The position numbers and the translations under genes were made by a program. Positions 29,222-42,887 of a stretch of DNA of 64,000 bases are shown here, piece after piece. This DNA comes from Amoebidium appalachense (Eukaryota > Ichthyosporea): positions 12,524,001 through 12,588,000 of the forward strand of contig CAVNZM010000004.1 of assembly GCA_963693365.1 (NCBI GenBank), written 5' to 3'. Numbering within the stretch: the first letter of the stretch is position 1; every line of letters begins with the position of its first letter. The notes below the pieces were generated by a model. The model saw only the letters and a program-made list of their open reading frames with translations. It had not been told where the DNA came from and ran no database searches.

Positions 29222-29605
29222 ATGGGGCTCCTATCGCTCCCTTCCACCGTCATACTCTCACTCATTCTCTCCTCCCAAGGAGTTAAGGCCAAGAGCTGCC
29301 ACAAGGATGATCCCTGTTGCTTCCGCACCCTCCCAGTTGTGGCCATTAACGAGGATGTAAAGCTGGCTGTTAGCTCGGTGCAGTGGGCCAGCGACTGCCT
29401 GTCTGCCCTCCCCTTTGACCTTAAAGCACAGAAGACACTAAAGAGGAACACGGAGGCGGTGCAGGCTGCTCTGGATACGTTCTATGCGTACAAGGTGTGC
29501 GTGGCTTTGAAACCTAAATTCGCTTGTGCATGCGTTTGCGTGGCGAAAAAGTTGCTGCTGTATGGGTTGTGAGTGCACATTGTGGCACATATATACTGTT
29601 GTGTG

Positions 29606-29690
<85 letters not shown>

Positions 29691-30445
29691 TGTGTGTGCG
29701 TGTGTGCGTGTGTGCGTGCGTGTGTGCGTGCGTGCGCGTGTGTATGCAGCTGTTTTGGGGGCTTGCGCCTGTCACTGTGTGTTCGTGCATGGAAGTGTGT
29801 TGACTGTGTATATCCCTTTATACACTAACCTGCAGGTGTGCTGCACTGGCGAACGGGAAAGAGACAGGGGGCAAGGGTTAGGGGAGTGGGTACCTCTTCC
29901 CATGCCTAGAAACTTTCACACTTGCTCCCCATGGCACATGTGCAACCTTAGTGTGTTCTTTGCTGAGGCCGCCTTAATTCTTCCGGAGCTGAAAAGCATG
30001 GCATTTGTATGCCTCGCGTATGTCTTGCACAATAGCTTGTGCCAGTTACTGCAAAACTGCTACTTTGTGCCACAATTCTAACAACCATTTTTGCCTCCAC
30101 CCAGTACCTTACCCTGGACTCTCACGTTAGTGATGCCACGCCTAATGCCTACGAAGTATTCCATGTCTCCACGGACATTGATGCCCAACTCAAGGCCATA
30201 GCCAACACACACTACACCAACGGGGCCCAGTTTCACTTTGCCCTTGCTCGTGCCACACGCCTGTTGCGTGATGCGCACACAAACTACAGAGGGCCGTTTG
30301 GGAAAACCATGTTGGGCCTCTGGACGGTGAAGCTGGAGTCGGCACTGACAAAGGACGACGTTCAGGTTCGTGGGGGCTACCTCCCCTTCCCCCCCCCCCC
30401 CCCCCCCCCTCCCCCCGCCCCCCACCACCACCCCTCACCCCCAAA

Positions 30446-30506
<61 letters not shown>

Positions 30507-31265
30507 AAAAAAAGAAAACAAACCCACAAACACGTCACCACCACTACCATCTTCCTGTCGGAGGGCCTTCTGTTGGAGAAGGGTTTCACGCGGTGAATAC
30601 CCTGTGTGTTTGTTCTTTGATCGGCTTTCCGTGTTGTACTGTACCGTGTCTGACATTTTTAAATCTTTTTACTTCTTATCATGTGCAGTTTCTTACACCT
30701 CCCCTCCCCTCCCCTCCCCCCCCCCCCCACGCCCCCCTCCCTCAGCCACACGCACACACACACACATGAATTTGCTGACATAGTACTATATGCTATTCTT
30801 GGCATTCGTGCTGCCTAATCCTTCTTACAACATCAAATGTTGCTGACCCTCAAATACGTTGCTTATGGTATTTTGTTTTGTTGTCTGCTATCCTCTCCCC
30901 ACACACCCACACCCACCCACCCACCCCTACCACCTTCTCCCTTTCCCCGCATACCCCTCTCTCCGTTCCCGTGTGACATCATAGACAAATGGATAGGGAT
31001 TTGGGTGCTTATCGGGCTGGCCATAACGAATACAGAAATACTGAAATAGGGAACCCAGATGGCTGGTGAGAGAGGCAGAGACTGGGTGAAAGAGGGGAAC
31101 ACATCTGCAAACAGAAAAGAATGAATGGCACAATTTTCTTTTAGCCCAGAAACACAGTAGCATGTATTAATTCCACATACCTTCTTCCATCTTCATGAAC
31201 ATGTCTACACCCGCATCCTCTTCTGTCCAACCACATCACCATACGCCCCATGTCTTCTACGCAAG

Positions 31266-31305
<40 letters not shown>

Positions 31306-31659
31306 GCGTATCCTCTGGGCTTGGGATTACAACCCTCCAGTTATCCTTCTTGTTAATTTTGGTGACTCACGGAGCCCCGTTTTGCGTCAAAATATACTCA
31401 AACCAGAAACTTGAATTACAACTGCTCATTCTCCCAGCAGGTGTTCTATTTCAGTGGGGTTACCCAACTGGGTGCCTTTGACATGGAGGGAGCTTACAAG
31501 GCGGCATATGGCCAGACACTGAGTTTGGACACACATGTCCGCAAATCCATCAAGAAGGTGGGTGGTCTGTTTTGCTACCGCCTCTTTCTTCTTCTCGTCG
31601 CAATTCATGTTTGAGTTACTATTGGCTGTGCAACCTTCGTACCATGTACCACATCCATA

Positions 31660-31699
<40 letters not shown>

Positions 31700-31788
31700 G
31701 GGGGCTTTTTCTGCCTTCACAATGGCTTTAAGTTCCTGTTTTCTGCTTTGCTTTTGCTTTTTCTTTCTTTCTTTCTTTCTTTCTTTCT

Positions 31789-31819
<31 letters not shown>

Positions 31820-32582
31820 GGGGAGGGGGAGGGGGCGGGAGTTGGGGGGGGGGGGGGGGGGGGGCAGGTATAATCAATTACGACCTTCTTCATATAGGCC
31901 ATTCTCTAATGCATGCCCCCCCCCTCCCCCCTCCCCTCCCCCCCTTCCCCGACCGTCGGCTCTACTTATAATACATACTTGTAAATTCTTTGTATCCTCT
32001 TTTTTTCCCTTTGCTTTTTCGTTCGTTTTTTTCCTTTTTTTTTGGCATGGTTTGCCCGCATTAAAAATGTGCGTGCGTTTACTTTCGAACACATTCCCCA
32101 CAGGTCAACGGTGAAGATGCCCTGACCTACTTCACTGATCAAGCATGGAGCACATGTGTGTACAAGGACCAAGGGGCCTGTGTAAACAACTACCTGGGCA
32201 ACCCGGTGGTGGACATAGATCCAGGCCTACCATCCTCCCTGCCAATCAGCATCGAGTTTGACGATGGGTCCACCCTAGAGCTGTACCCACATATCATGGT
32301 CTATCCCGGCCCACCAACTGGGGACTTGGACACTTTTGCGGCGTCTTTGCACAGGTTAGTCGTGTGGTTTGTTGGGTGGAATGTGGCCTATATTCTGCTG
32401 CTTCAAACTTCCTGAAACCAAACACTTTTGTCGCTGCCCTTTCAACACCGCCCAAGAACCCAACCTATGTCCTTCACCCCTCCAATGTTTTTGTTGCTGC
32501 ATTCGTTCCTCGTGGTTGCTCCTTTTCCTTGAGCATGCCTCCTTTTAGGAGCCACCTATGGTCAGTGTTTGAAGTGTGTTGT

Positions 32583-32621
<39 letters not shown>

Positions 32622-32671
32622 CCCCCACCCCACCCCACCCCACCCCACACACACACACACACAACCACCAC

Positions 32672-32705
<34 letters not shown>

Positions 32706-34023
32706 AGGGGGGGGGGGGGGGGGGGGGAGGAAAACGGTGGAAGGTGGGCAACAGCTTGGAGGTGGCGATGATGATTAAAAGAAAAGGGAGGGGGAGAGTG
32801 GGGGGGGGGGGGGGGGGATGCTGCTTGACATGTATAAACACAGGCACGCTATCACCAATTCACCAAATCCACTAACCGACACACATGTCCGCACACACAA
32901 ACACACAGACACACACGGGCACACACTACACTCAACGCACGTGTACATGCACATGCACTGACACCAACATACGTGTACATGAACATGCACGCACACGCAC
33001 ACACGCACACATACACCGTGTCACATACACACATACACACACACACACACACACAGGGTGGTCCCATCAGGCGAGATAAGCATCAAGGATATTGAGAAGC
33101 TGCTTCACCACCGCCACCACAAAAACCGAAAATCCCCCTCTACCCCTCCAGCACCAAACATGGCAAATCTGCCCGCTTGTCCTTCCTGGCCACCCCTTCC
33201 TACGTCCCCTGCCTCCCTCTACCCCCCTACCGGACACCCTATGCTCACTTGGGACAATGAAATTTCTACCCCTCCCCAGCCAAGAAACCCCCCTACTCGG
33301 TGTAATTTGGGCAAGTCATGGACAATGGCCGTAACTGGCAACAATGACCCAAACAATGAAAATTCCGAAAATCCACCCCGTAACGACGACCCCCCGTCGG
33401 CATATTGCACTGAGGATGGTGACATGTGCTACTCTACCGAGATCCTTCCCACGGGCACCCTTTTCAAGCTCGGGTCATTCATGAGTCTTCCTGATGACGC
33501 GTTCGAATTTATCAACATGATGACTAGGGCCGCAGACACATATGGAAAAGGAGATAGACTGGTGATAGACGTGTCCGGAAATGGGGGGGGATATGTGGTG
33601 ACCGCAGAAATGCTGCAGAGGTGGTTGGTTCCCGACTTCCAGAGGGGGAACGAGTCGTGCAGCACGACGGATTTCCGCGAGGCGAAATTTTGGGATAAAT
33701 GGGAGGATGCATATTTCCATGACAACTCTACCCTGCCCGAAGGGAAATTCACCAGAATGGATCGGTGGGTGTCGTTGATTTGCTGCTTAGTTGATCCGTG
33801 TCAGGGGCAGGGCGGGCGGGCGGGCGAGCGGGCGGGTGGGAAGGGGAAGGGGGGGGGGGAGGGGGGGGGGGGGGGGGGGGGTGTGAAGGGGGGGGGGGCA
33901 GCGTGGAAGGAGGGGGAAGGGGGCTCTGGGAAGGGAGGGGTCAGGAGGGGAGAGGGGATCTTCCACAATTGCTGTGTAGCCCAGGAGAGATTGCTTTTGT
34001 TGTTGTTGTTGATTATTTATCCC

Positions 34024-34076
<53 letters not shown>

Positions 34077-34656
34077 CACACACACACACACATCCCCCCC
34101 CGGGGGGGGGGGGGGCATAAGGGGAGAAATAAGGTAAGGCAGGGGCATATCCAAATATTTGTTTAGGGAATCTTCTTGAGGCCTATAACCTTTGCTTGAA
34201 TGCAAACATTGAGGGCAAATACTAATCCTGCCAAACATCTCCGGTGCTCTTCCTTTTCCACAGAATCACAGAGACAGACACTCGTGCACACACACACACA
34301 CACATACACACACACACACACAAAACACACAAAACAGCCAAGCGCTCGCTGTTCTTTGGCGCAGCTGCATGGAGCAGTACTACAGCAAGACTTACTGCAA
34401 ATGGCTCTCGGTGGAACACGCAAACCGCCAAGAATTATTGACAAGAGTGCGCACGGAATACACCCCGCACTCACAGGAGGAGATTGGTGGGTTCGAGGCA
34501 TACCGCGACCAATCGGTGATGAGAATGAGGGGTGGGAAGAAGAGCTGGTACTCAAAACTGCACCAGGTGAGTGAGGCATATGTGCTTGGTGGATGGGCCA
34601 ACGAGACACCTAAAACGGATCTCTGCTGCTTGTTGCGAGCAGGTTTTTTTTTTTTT

Positions 34657-34692
<36 letters not shown>

Positions 34693-34794
34693 TGTGTTGC
34701 CGGGTGGAGGGGGGAAGGGGGGATAAGGGAGGTAGAGAGAAAGACAGAGAGAGTGAATGAGAGAGAGCGAGAGGGGGGGGGGGGGGGGGGGGGG

Positions 34795-34856
<62 letters not shown>

Positions 34857-35583
34857 AATGGCATACACCATCTGCTGGAAAAGTGAATTTGGGGAAGGTA
34901 GGTGAGGTGGGGCGGTGGGTGATGGGTGGCAGCGGCGCCCGGGGGAGGGAGGGGGGGTTGTGGAGGAAGAAAGAGGGGGAAGGAGGGGGGGGATGAAGAG
35001 AATTAGGCTGTATAGAGAATGAGGGGGAAAGGGGGGGGGGGGGGGGGAGGAAGAGGGAGGAAAAAGGTGTGGCATGCACGCGCGCCCACCACTTGTTTTT
35101 CTGCTTTCTGTCTCTCTCTCCGAGGCTTTGACTCACCACACACAGACACTCTCTCTCTTACTCTCTTGTTCTCCCGTCCCCTCCCATGTCCCCCGAAGCA
35201 CACACCCTCCACAACTCTCTCTTTTTTTTCTCGTGCCTTATCCCTCACTCCCTCCCCCCCCCCCCCCCCCCCCCCCCCTCCCTCCCTCCCCTCCTCCGTC
35301 CGTCGCTCTTCCCTCACGTGCCCACGGTATGCTTTTTTCTTCTTCGTCTCTCTCTCCGACGCTCTCTCTTTTTCTCACCTCCAGCCTCCAGCCTCCCTCC
35401 CCCCCCCCCCCCCCCACCCCACCCCCACCCCCACCCCCTACCCCTACCCTGCCTCCATTGCTCCCTCCCTCGCTCTTGCCCTCTCTCCCATACCTCTCTC
35501 CATGCCTCCATCCCTCGTTCCCTCTACCCCTACCTCTCTCCTTCTCTCTTTTGTTGTTGTTGTTGTCGTCGTTGTTGTTGTGT

Positions 35584-35634
<51 letters not shown>

Positions 35635-35650
35635 TTTTTTTTGTTTGTTT

Positions 35651-35681
<31 letters not shown>

Positions 35682-36714
35682 GGGCTGGCTATGCAGTGAG
35701 CATTTGATGGAATGTGTCATTTTACCTGTAACTGAAAAATTAATGGGAAAATTTTTCGTGTCACGCAACAGTCCTGTTGAAGGGCGACTCGACGTATGAC
35801 ATAAATGTTTATCCCATCATCTGATTGGTTTAAAACAGGATGGGTGTGAAGGCCACACGGACCAGTTGCCCACGGGCAAGGATGGGGTGACGCCGTTCTA
35901 CTTCCCCGATATCCGCATTCTCACGGATGGTCAGTGCGGCAGCAGCTGTGCTCTTTTCACCACGAAAATGTGGCAATACGAGAAGGCGAGGTTTTTCAGC
36001 TACGGCGGAATGGCAAATTTGGGCATGAATTTTGCCGCTTTCACAGGCGGAAATGTCGAGAGAGATGAGGAATTTTGGCAGAAAACCGTTTTTGGCGCAC
36101 TTGCCGGTGCGGTTGCTACCGGAAACTACACGGTTGTTTCGCATCTACACTCGTTGGTTTTGGGATCTCCCGGGAGTTACGGGTTCACGTGGCACGAGGC
36201 CTACTACATAGGGGATAGGGGCATGGGTCCAAACCCCCTCCCCCGTGAGTGGTACCGTATTCCCGCAGATTTCCATGTGAATTTCTGGCCCGGAAGCAAC
36301 CCACAGGCAATGATGGTTCTGTACAAGGTGGTGGGAGAGCTCGAGATCGCAATCGATCAAAACAAGGTTCGTCCTAATCCTAAATTTATCACACCTTTGG
36401 AATCGCGCCGGCCAGGCATTTATTCAACTACTGATCGGAAGGATCAACCAATCATTGAGGCGGAACTCGGATTCGAACCCGAGAGCCCGATTGGATTTGG
36501 AGGTGATGTCGGCGATTTGGATTGGATGGAAGTCACTCCTACCGACTATGCAGACACGGAGAGGGACAATGACGGGGAGCATGGCGAGAAGTGTGGAATG
36601 TGCCAGCACATGCTTTTGCTGGGGCTGTTTTTGATGATGTATCTGTATAACCCTATGGCTGAACCTATTATGGACACAGAGGAGCCGATAGTGCCTGTGG
36701 TGTTGAAAGTCTAG
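29222..36714 (+). CDS. Secreted/membrane-anchored S41-family serine peptidase
   Basis: A predicted extracytoplasmic protease of the S41 (tail-specific/CPAF-like) family. Seven exons (29222-29494, 30105-30365, 31441-31557, 32104-32354, 33057-33764, 34365-34566, 35839-36714) join in frame to 895 residues. An N-terminal signal peptide (about 1-22, MGLLSLPSTVILSLILSSQG) is followed by a cysteine-rich stretch. Exon 5 carries the family strand DRLVIDVSGNGGGYV. Exon 7 carries ILTDGQCGSSCALFT, whose Ser639/Ser640 is the likely nucleophile. Near the C-terminus a hydrophobic segment (about 861-874, MLLLGLFLMMYLY) precedes a 21-residue tail, suggesting a single membrane span. The first ATG in frame is used; a non-ATG frame extends further upstream. 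No PDZ domain was recognised. A proline-rich insert in exon 5 looks disordered. Confidence 0.9.
29608..29740 (+). repeat. (GT)n tract in peptidase intron 1
   Basis: About 40 GT units, then GT with GC steps. It begins some 110 bp after the exon 1 donor. Confidence 0.92.
30380..30502 (+). repeat. Poly-C then (CA)n then A-rich composite in peptidase intron 2
   Basis: Starting 25 bp after the exon 2 donor, C-rich DNA leads into about 25 CA units and an A-rich run. Confidence 0.9.
31663..31863 (+). repeat. Poly-C ... T-rich ... poly-G inverted low-complexity pair
   Basis: A run of about 34 C (31663-31697) is followed 100 bp later by a (CTTT)n/poly-T run and long G runs (31799-31864), all inside intron 3 of the peptidase gene. 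The transcript could fold C against G here. Confidence 0.85.
34648..34853 (+). repeat. Poly-T, (GT)n, poly-G, (GA)n composite
   Basis: T run at about 34646-34668, GT repeat (34670-34696), G-rich DNA, a G run, then about 27 GA units (34801-34852). It lies in the last intron of the peptidase gene, which also carries pyrimidine-rich DNA (35100-35550) and (GTT)n (35551-35583). Confidence 0.88.
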
Positions 36715-37424
36715 GGTATCCGGATAGGTGAGGTCTCTCTGTTATGACTTTCGCGCTACATGAAGTTATGATATTGTTCCGTATTGATGGTGCTACCGTC
36801 GTTGTACTGTGTGTACTTGTGTGTGTGCTGTGTGTTATGGTGGTGGTGGTGGTGTGGGTGTGTGGGTGTGGGTGTCACAGTGGGTGTGCGTGTAGTTGTG
36901 GGTATGTGTGTGTGTGTGTGCGTGTGTGTGTGCGCGCGCCCTCGTGTGCGTGCGCGTGCGTTTGCGCGTGTCGTGACTTTTTTTTTTGGGGGGGGGGGGG
37001 GGGGAGGGGGGGAGGGGGAGGAGGGGGTTACGAAGAGTGGGTGAGGCCGGCCTTATATTTAAAAACTTTAGACATCAGTACACACTGGCCTCTGAGCTGC
37101 AGGCCCATAGGCAATTCATGATGATCTCTCTTTATAAGAACTGTTATGTACCAGTTTTGGGAGACGCCTGGGGTCTGGACCAATGGCTTGAGTAGTGTGC
37201 AAACTTCCTAACTACGTACATGTATCACACTGTGTGTGTAGGAGATCCGAAGCTTCGGACCTTTTGAAGGGTTTGCAGTAAATTTGAACACGCCTTCCTC
37301 GAGTACAGTTCAAGAAGTGGCGCCCCGGGGAACCGGGTGTGTGACACTGTGCGTGACGTGTGACTGTGTATGTATGTGTGTGTGTGTGTGTGTGTGTATG
37401 TGTGCGTGCGTCAACGTTAGGTGT

Positions 37425-37457
<33 letters not shown>

Positions 37458-37589
37458 GGTAATGGTGTCCAGAGTACTCAGAGTGAAGTAGTATCTCGAG
37501 CTCAGTATTTATTGCCCCGGGTTGAAGCGCACACCTATCTCGATCATTTTGTGTGTGTGTGTTTGTGTCTGTGTACGTGTACTAATTGA

Positions 37590-37827
<238 letters not shown>

Positions 37828-40149
37828 GGGGGATTGGGGGGCGGGGGCCCTGGGAGAGGGCCCGGGGGGGGGGGGGGGGGGGGGGGGTTGCAACTTGCGA
37901 CCCCGATCACAGGTTACTGAATTTCGAGTGGGTCTTGGGAGACTGTTTATGTGTGGAATCTGCTTCATCGCAATACATATGTGAATGCATGAACCAGGGC
38001 CCTTGAGGATAAGGAGTCTGCTTCACTACAGTTATGGGAATTAGTTGTAACAAAAACAAATAGGTCCTACCATAAGGAGACCTTTCCATGGCCGGAGTAT
38101 TTTGGTTGAGCCTTTCTGGGTCTGAGACTCTGACGGGACTTTATTCAGATCTATTCGGTGCATGCACCAAGGAGCACGTGCACGTCCCATCATGCAATCA
38201 TAGAACAAATACACCCCAGAAACGGGGTCATATGGTTCCTCGCCCTGCCCCCTAAATTTCGCTTCGAAGTTAATTAAAAAAATCTAATTGTTTAAACCTT
38301 GAGGTTCATTAATTTATACTTAGCTGATATTTTTACTTACGCCAACAGATACTCTTATTTGATAATTTTTAATGTGCGATGATAATGCCGACGGCTCAGC
38401 CTTTCACTTTGTCTTTCAGATTTCATTTTTAATAGCTTTGAAAATACCCATACCTTGTATCTCCATTGACTTTGAGAGGTATATAGTGATGTGAGAAATG
38501 AACAGAAAATGCGGCTAATGCACTTCTTCGAATAAGGAGTATGATTGGTGCAACAGCATGCCATTCATGAACATAGCACCGGGTGTTCAACGCGATGTGA
38601 ACGTTCGCTTTTATTTCTCAACTTTTTTTGCAAAGTCCGCAAAAAACAGCTGAAGAAGGAAAATTTCTTAATTTCACGTGTCACTTGTCGGGCTCTTTGT
38701 TGCATCCTCTGGGTCAATAGGCCACATTGTCACAAGTCAGATTCTATTTATACTATCGATCCGCGGCCCGAGATACATATACAGCTCTGAGACGCTTCAA
38801 GCTTTGCAGCTCATTGATTGCACTAAAATCATCTACCTGCATTGACTAGTTTCTTTAAATGACCAGTGCAGTGGGGCCAGCTGCAAATTTGAACTGCCAT
38901 CCGAGTCCGACTTCGCTATATATGTGGCACTGTCTTGATGTGAGAATAGCTTACGAATTGAAGCATTTAATAATATAAAAATTGTCGAAGTAAAGAACTG
39001 AAAATTACATACCAAAAAATCAAGAGCCTGAGATGATCTCACCTGGTTTGATCATCATTCTACTGTTCTATCAAACTTGGCATACCTTGCAGGAGGGGCT
39101 TATTGACGAAGCCAAAGAAACAGCTTTGACTTTATGTAGAATTAGAAAGAGCCTACAAAAGCAAAAAAATTACCCGCCATTTGAAACTAAATATATATTT
39201 AATTTGATGTTTATGAAAACTATCATCCTAGTACCCGCAATTCTCTTTGAAGGCTTTGATATTTTTCATACCTGCAAACTTTTTTCTTGGGATTCAATGA
39301 GGTTAGAAGTCTTTGGAGATTATCTCACTTGAAGACGTAGATGGTGCGTGCACCCTGGACAGTTGCCAGGGCTGTAACAGGGCTACAGGTCAGCAACCCT
39401 GGACGGAGAAGGATGACCACATGTGCAGAAGCTCATTCAAAGGTGTTGATTGCAAGTTTGACATTACACTATATTTCCCTCATTTATGTATGCATATATT
39501 TATGTAAATATTCTTGTTTAAATGTATTTTTATATATGTTTCGGGAAGAAAATTAATGGGCATCTGCTCTGCTTTTGGGTGCTTGTGGCAAGCTTGGTGC
39601 TTCTTTTCATTTGACACCCTGTGTGACTCATGCCATGACCGTCCAAATATCATGAGGAGAGACCCGATATGATACAAAAGGCTGTGAAGTAAAGGGAGTG
39701 GGGGAAAACATAAACCTAAAGTGCTTTTTCGTTGAATACGCATAGGCTTTTGTGCACAAACGAAACGAGAGCGAGTGTGAGGCACAATGAGTTAGGTAAT
39801 TTGTTTGATTGCTTGTAACGGCTTGAACACGGTAGACAAACTATCAGTGAAGGACCAACATAATTTCGGCAAGCGAATGCTTGACAACACATTTGGCTGA
39901 ACGAACTGAATAACTGTCACATTAGTGCGTCCGTGCGTAGTCAGTTTGTTTTGCCAACGAGAGTATTTCGCTTTCTGTCTTGTCTCCAGCTCCAAGTTCT
40001 TTCTGCAGGCGGAGAACTGTGTAACATTAAGCTTGAATATAGGTTCGTCTTGCAGGCAGAGGTCAATGCTTAGGGCACACCCTATGGAGCGCTATTAGCC
40101 GCAGGTTGTGCCTCTTGAGGCTTTGCAGGAACATATACTTGTCTGGTCA

Positions 40150-40220
40150 CCGTAGCTCAATATGCCGCTCTTTGGGTCTGCTACTTTAGAGCCAGAAGTT
40201 CGGGGGTTCGTACCTATGAC
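40150..40220 (+). pseudogene. tRNA-like sequence (degenerate tRNA or SINE head)
   Basis: A box-A-like TAGCTCAATATG (about 40154) and a box-B-like GGGTTCGTACC (about 40203) are spaced about 49 bp apart, as in tRNA genes or tRNA-derived SINEs. The T-stem and acceptor stem do not pair properly, so an intact tRNA is unlikely. C-rich DNA begins about 75 bp downstream. Confidence 0.3.
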
Positions 40221-40806
40221 TCTCTCATGCAGCCCGTCGGCTTGTTCGCCGATGACTTGCTCGCTCCCGTCCGCAGCGGTGTGTTTCCCTGCTTTCCCCC
40301 TTCCCCCCCCCCCTCCCCCCCCCCCCCCCTCCCCCCCCCCTCCGCCCGCCCCCACTCCCCCCTCCCTTCTCCCCCCCCCCCCACTCCCCTTCCCCCTCCC
40401 CCCCCCCTCCTACTCCGTTTCCCTCCCCCCCCCCCCCCCTCCCCGTATCCTCCCCTCGTTTTTTTCCTCCGTATATGGTAATAGACACTTCTGACTTTGA
40501 GCGAGGTTCATCCATCCGATTTTTGTGCCGGTGATCCGGTTTGGAAGCCCTTGTTGTGGTGTTCTTGGGGAGGTCTATGGATGCATTAGAGAGTGGGTGT
40601 TTGCGGTAAAGTTTGTTTGTGTGTTTGGCTGTAGCATGGTGCCTTGATGAACCCACTACTCGGGTGTGAACTACTGGGTGTGGCTGTGTGGAAGTGGTGT
40701 GCTTTTCTCACACTCGTGAGTGTGGAGTTTGATTGTGAAAGTTTTGTATGAGAAGTGGATGGCACAACACGGTGTGATAGTTAGTGGGTGCCCTCGTATG
40801 CACGTG

Positions 40807-40814
40807 TATATAAG
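40807..40814 (+). promoter_or_regulatory. TATA-box-like sequence upstream of the ADP-ribosylglycohydrolase gene
   Basis: TATATAAG lies 218 bp upstream of the ATG at 41025 in non-repetitive DNA. Distance allows for a leader of roughly 190 nt. No experimental start site is implied. Confidence 0.4.
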
Positions 40815-41024
40815 TTAACATGGGCGGTGGGCTCAGCCACTATGCCCTTTTGAGTGAAGTGGTCTGGTGAATGGGAGTTGCACCTGAACCCAATAAGCTT
40901 TTATGCAAAGCTCTTTCATGTGCGCTCGTCTCTGCAATTTCTTCCCAAAATTTTTTGGTGTTCCCTGTTTGCCTTACTTGTTCCATGTTGGTCTCTGCTC
41001 TTTACACCTCTGATTGCTAATTAG

Positions 41025-41298
41025 ATGTCATTCCACCAGAGTGACAATGGTGCCACCAAGGAGGAGGTGTGTGTTCGCCCACTCACAGTTGAGGATTTGA
41101 GAGACAGATTAAGGGCGGCCCTGTGGGGCCTATTTATAGCCGATGCACTGGCTATGCCCGTGCACTGGTACTACAATACGGACACACTGAGGAAACAGTA
41201 TGGGTTTGTGACGGACTATGTCGACCCACAACCTTACAACCCCGACAGCTTTCTGCACCTCTCAGATCCAGGTAGGTTGAGGTTGAGGTTGCCTTTGT

Positions 41299-41342
<44 letters not shown>

Positions 41343-41888
41343 TGTGTTTGTGTGTGTGTTTGTGTCTGTGTGTTGTGTTGATGGTGGTGGTGTGTGTGTT
41401 TTTGGGGGGGGGGGGGGGAGGGGGGGGGGGGGGGGGGGGGGAGAGAGGGGATTAAACTGAAGCGCACGAAAATTTGATTATGGTAGTAATATGGACAATT
41501 GATGTGGAGGGTGGAGAGGAGGGGTGGTGTGTGTGTGCGTGTGTGGGGGGTGGGGGATGGGGGGGTCGGGGGGAAGGGGGAGGTTGGAGGGACTGGGTGG
41601 TCGAGTGTATATTGTGAATCGGCGTTCTTAGGGGGGCGGAGGTAGGGGATAGGGGAGGGAGGTGAAGGGGCCTGGGTTGAAAAGACTGCAGGAATTCCAA
41701 CGATTTTATTTTGGCAGAAGCAAACGGAAGTCGGCCTGGGCCGGGGACAGTAGGCATTGTGATCCTGCACGATAAGCTGCCTTACTGGCGGCAAAAAAAC
41801 ACACACTACCACCTGACCCTGAAGAAAGGTGGGTTTCGAAGTTTCGCGCACTCACCATCCGTGGGGCTTTCAAAGAAAGGGTGTGTGT

Positions 41889-41922
<34 letters not shown>

Positions 41923-42027
41923 TGATTTCGTGTGTAGGTGTATTGGTGGTAGTGGTGTTCGGATAGAGGTCTGGATGTGGAAGACGTCTATCCCACGGGA
42001 ACACATTCTGATATTTTACCCCCCCCC

Positions 42028-42058
<31 letters not shown>

Positions 42059-42503
42059 ACACACACACACATGCATCCCTCGCAATCCCATGGAAATCTG
42101 CTTTTTTTGATCATTTAGTGTTTCCTTTGGCTCGTTAGCAGCTTGTGGCAACACTTATTTTTTGTGGGCACCAGAAATGGAGTTAATGGAATCCTCAAAT
42201 GAAGCAGTGACATGCACTGTTTCCGGTTAGCGACCAAGTGGGCATTTCTCGATTATTCCTTTACGTGACAAGTGTGCCATAATTAAATGGCGAGGTTGCA
42301 CCATACATGAGCAAACAGATCTGTTGAGTGTGATGTTATAGAATTTGCTTTACAAACTTTGATATTATGAAAGAATGTTGATTATTGACATTAGACCACT
42401 GCACAGGTGTGGTGATTTTAAAGTTAGGACATGTGACTAGCAGGCTAACCCTTTCCCCCCCCCCCCCCCCCCCCCTTCACATAAGCATGTGCGCGAGCAC
42501 ACA

Positions 42504-42551
<48 letters not shown>

Positions 42552-42841
42552 AGAACACTTTGAATGCGCAGTGTGCACGAGTGGTCATGCAAACTGTATT
42601 AGAGCATGGAGTGTATGATGCCGGGGACTTTTTGGAAAACTACATCGACTTTATGGTCACACCGGGCACTCACAACGACTCGTATGCAGGTGGGTTTTAT
42701 TCTGTATGGTGCACAGGTTGTGTGTGTGTCTCTGTGCAAATGTATGAGAATCTCCTTCCCCCCATCGCCTTCTCCCCCCGTCCCTTTCTGTGTGTGTTTG
42801 GGCTTCTTTAAGTGTGTGTTGGGGTTTTTTTCTTTCTTTTT

Positions 42842-42887
<46 letters not shown>

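Noticed and set aside
39033-39332. 99-codon frame in the AT-rich island
   Set aside because: No recognisable motif, no splice partners and composition expected by chance in this block; kept only as a note.
40150-40220. Functional tRNA gene
   Set aside because: Box-like motifs are present, but the T-stem and acceptor stem do not pair, so it is listed only as tRNA-like.
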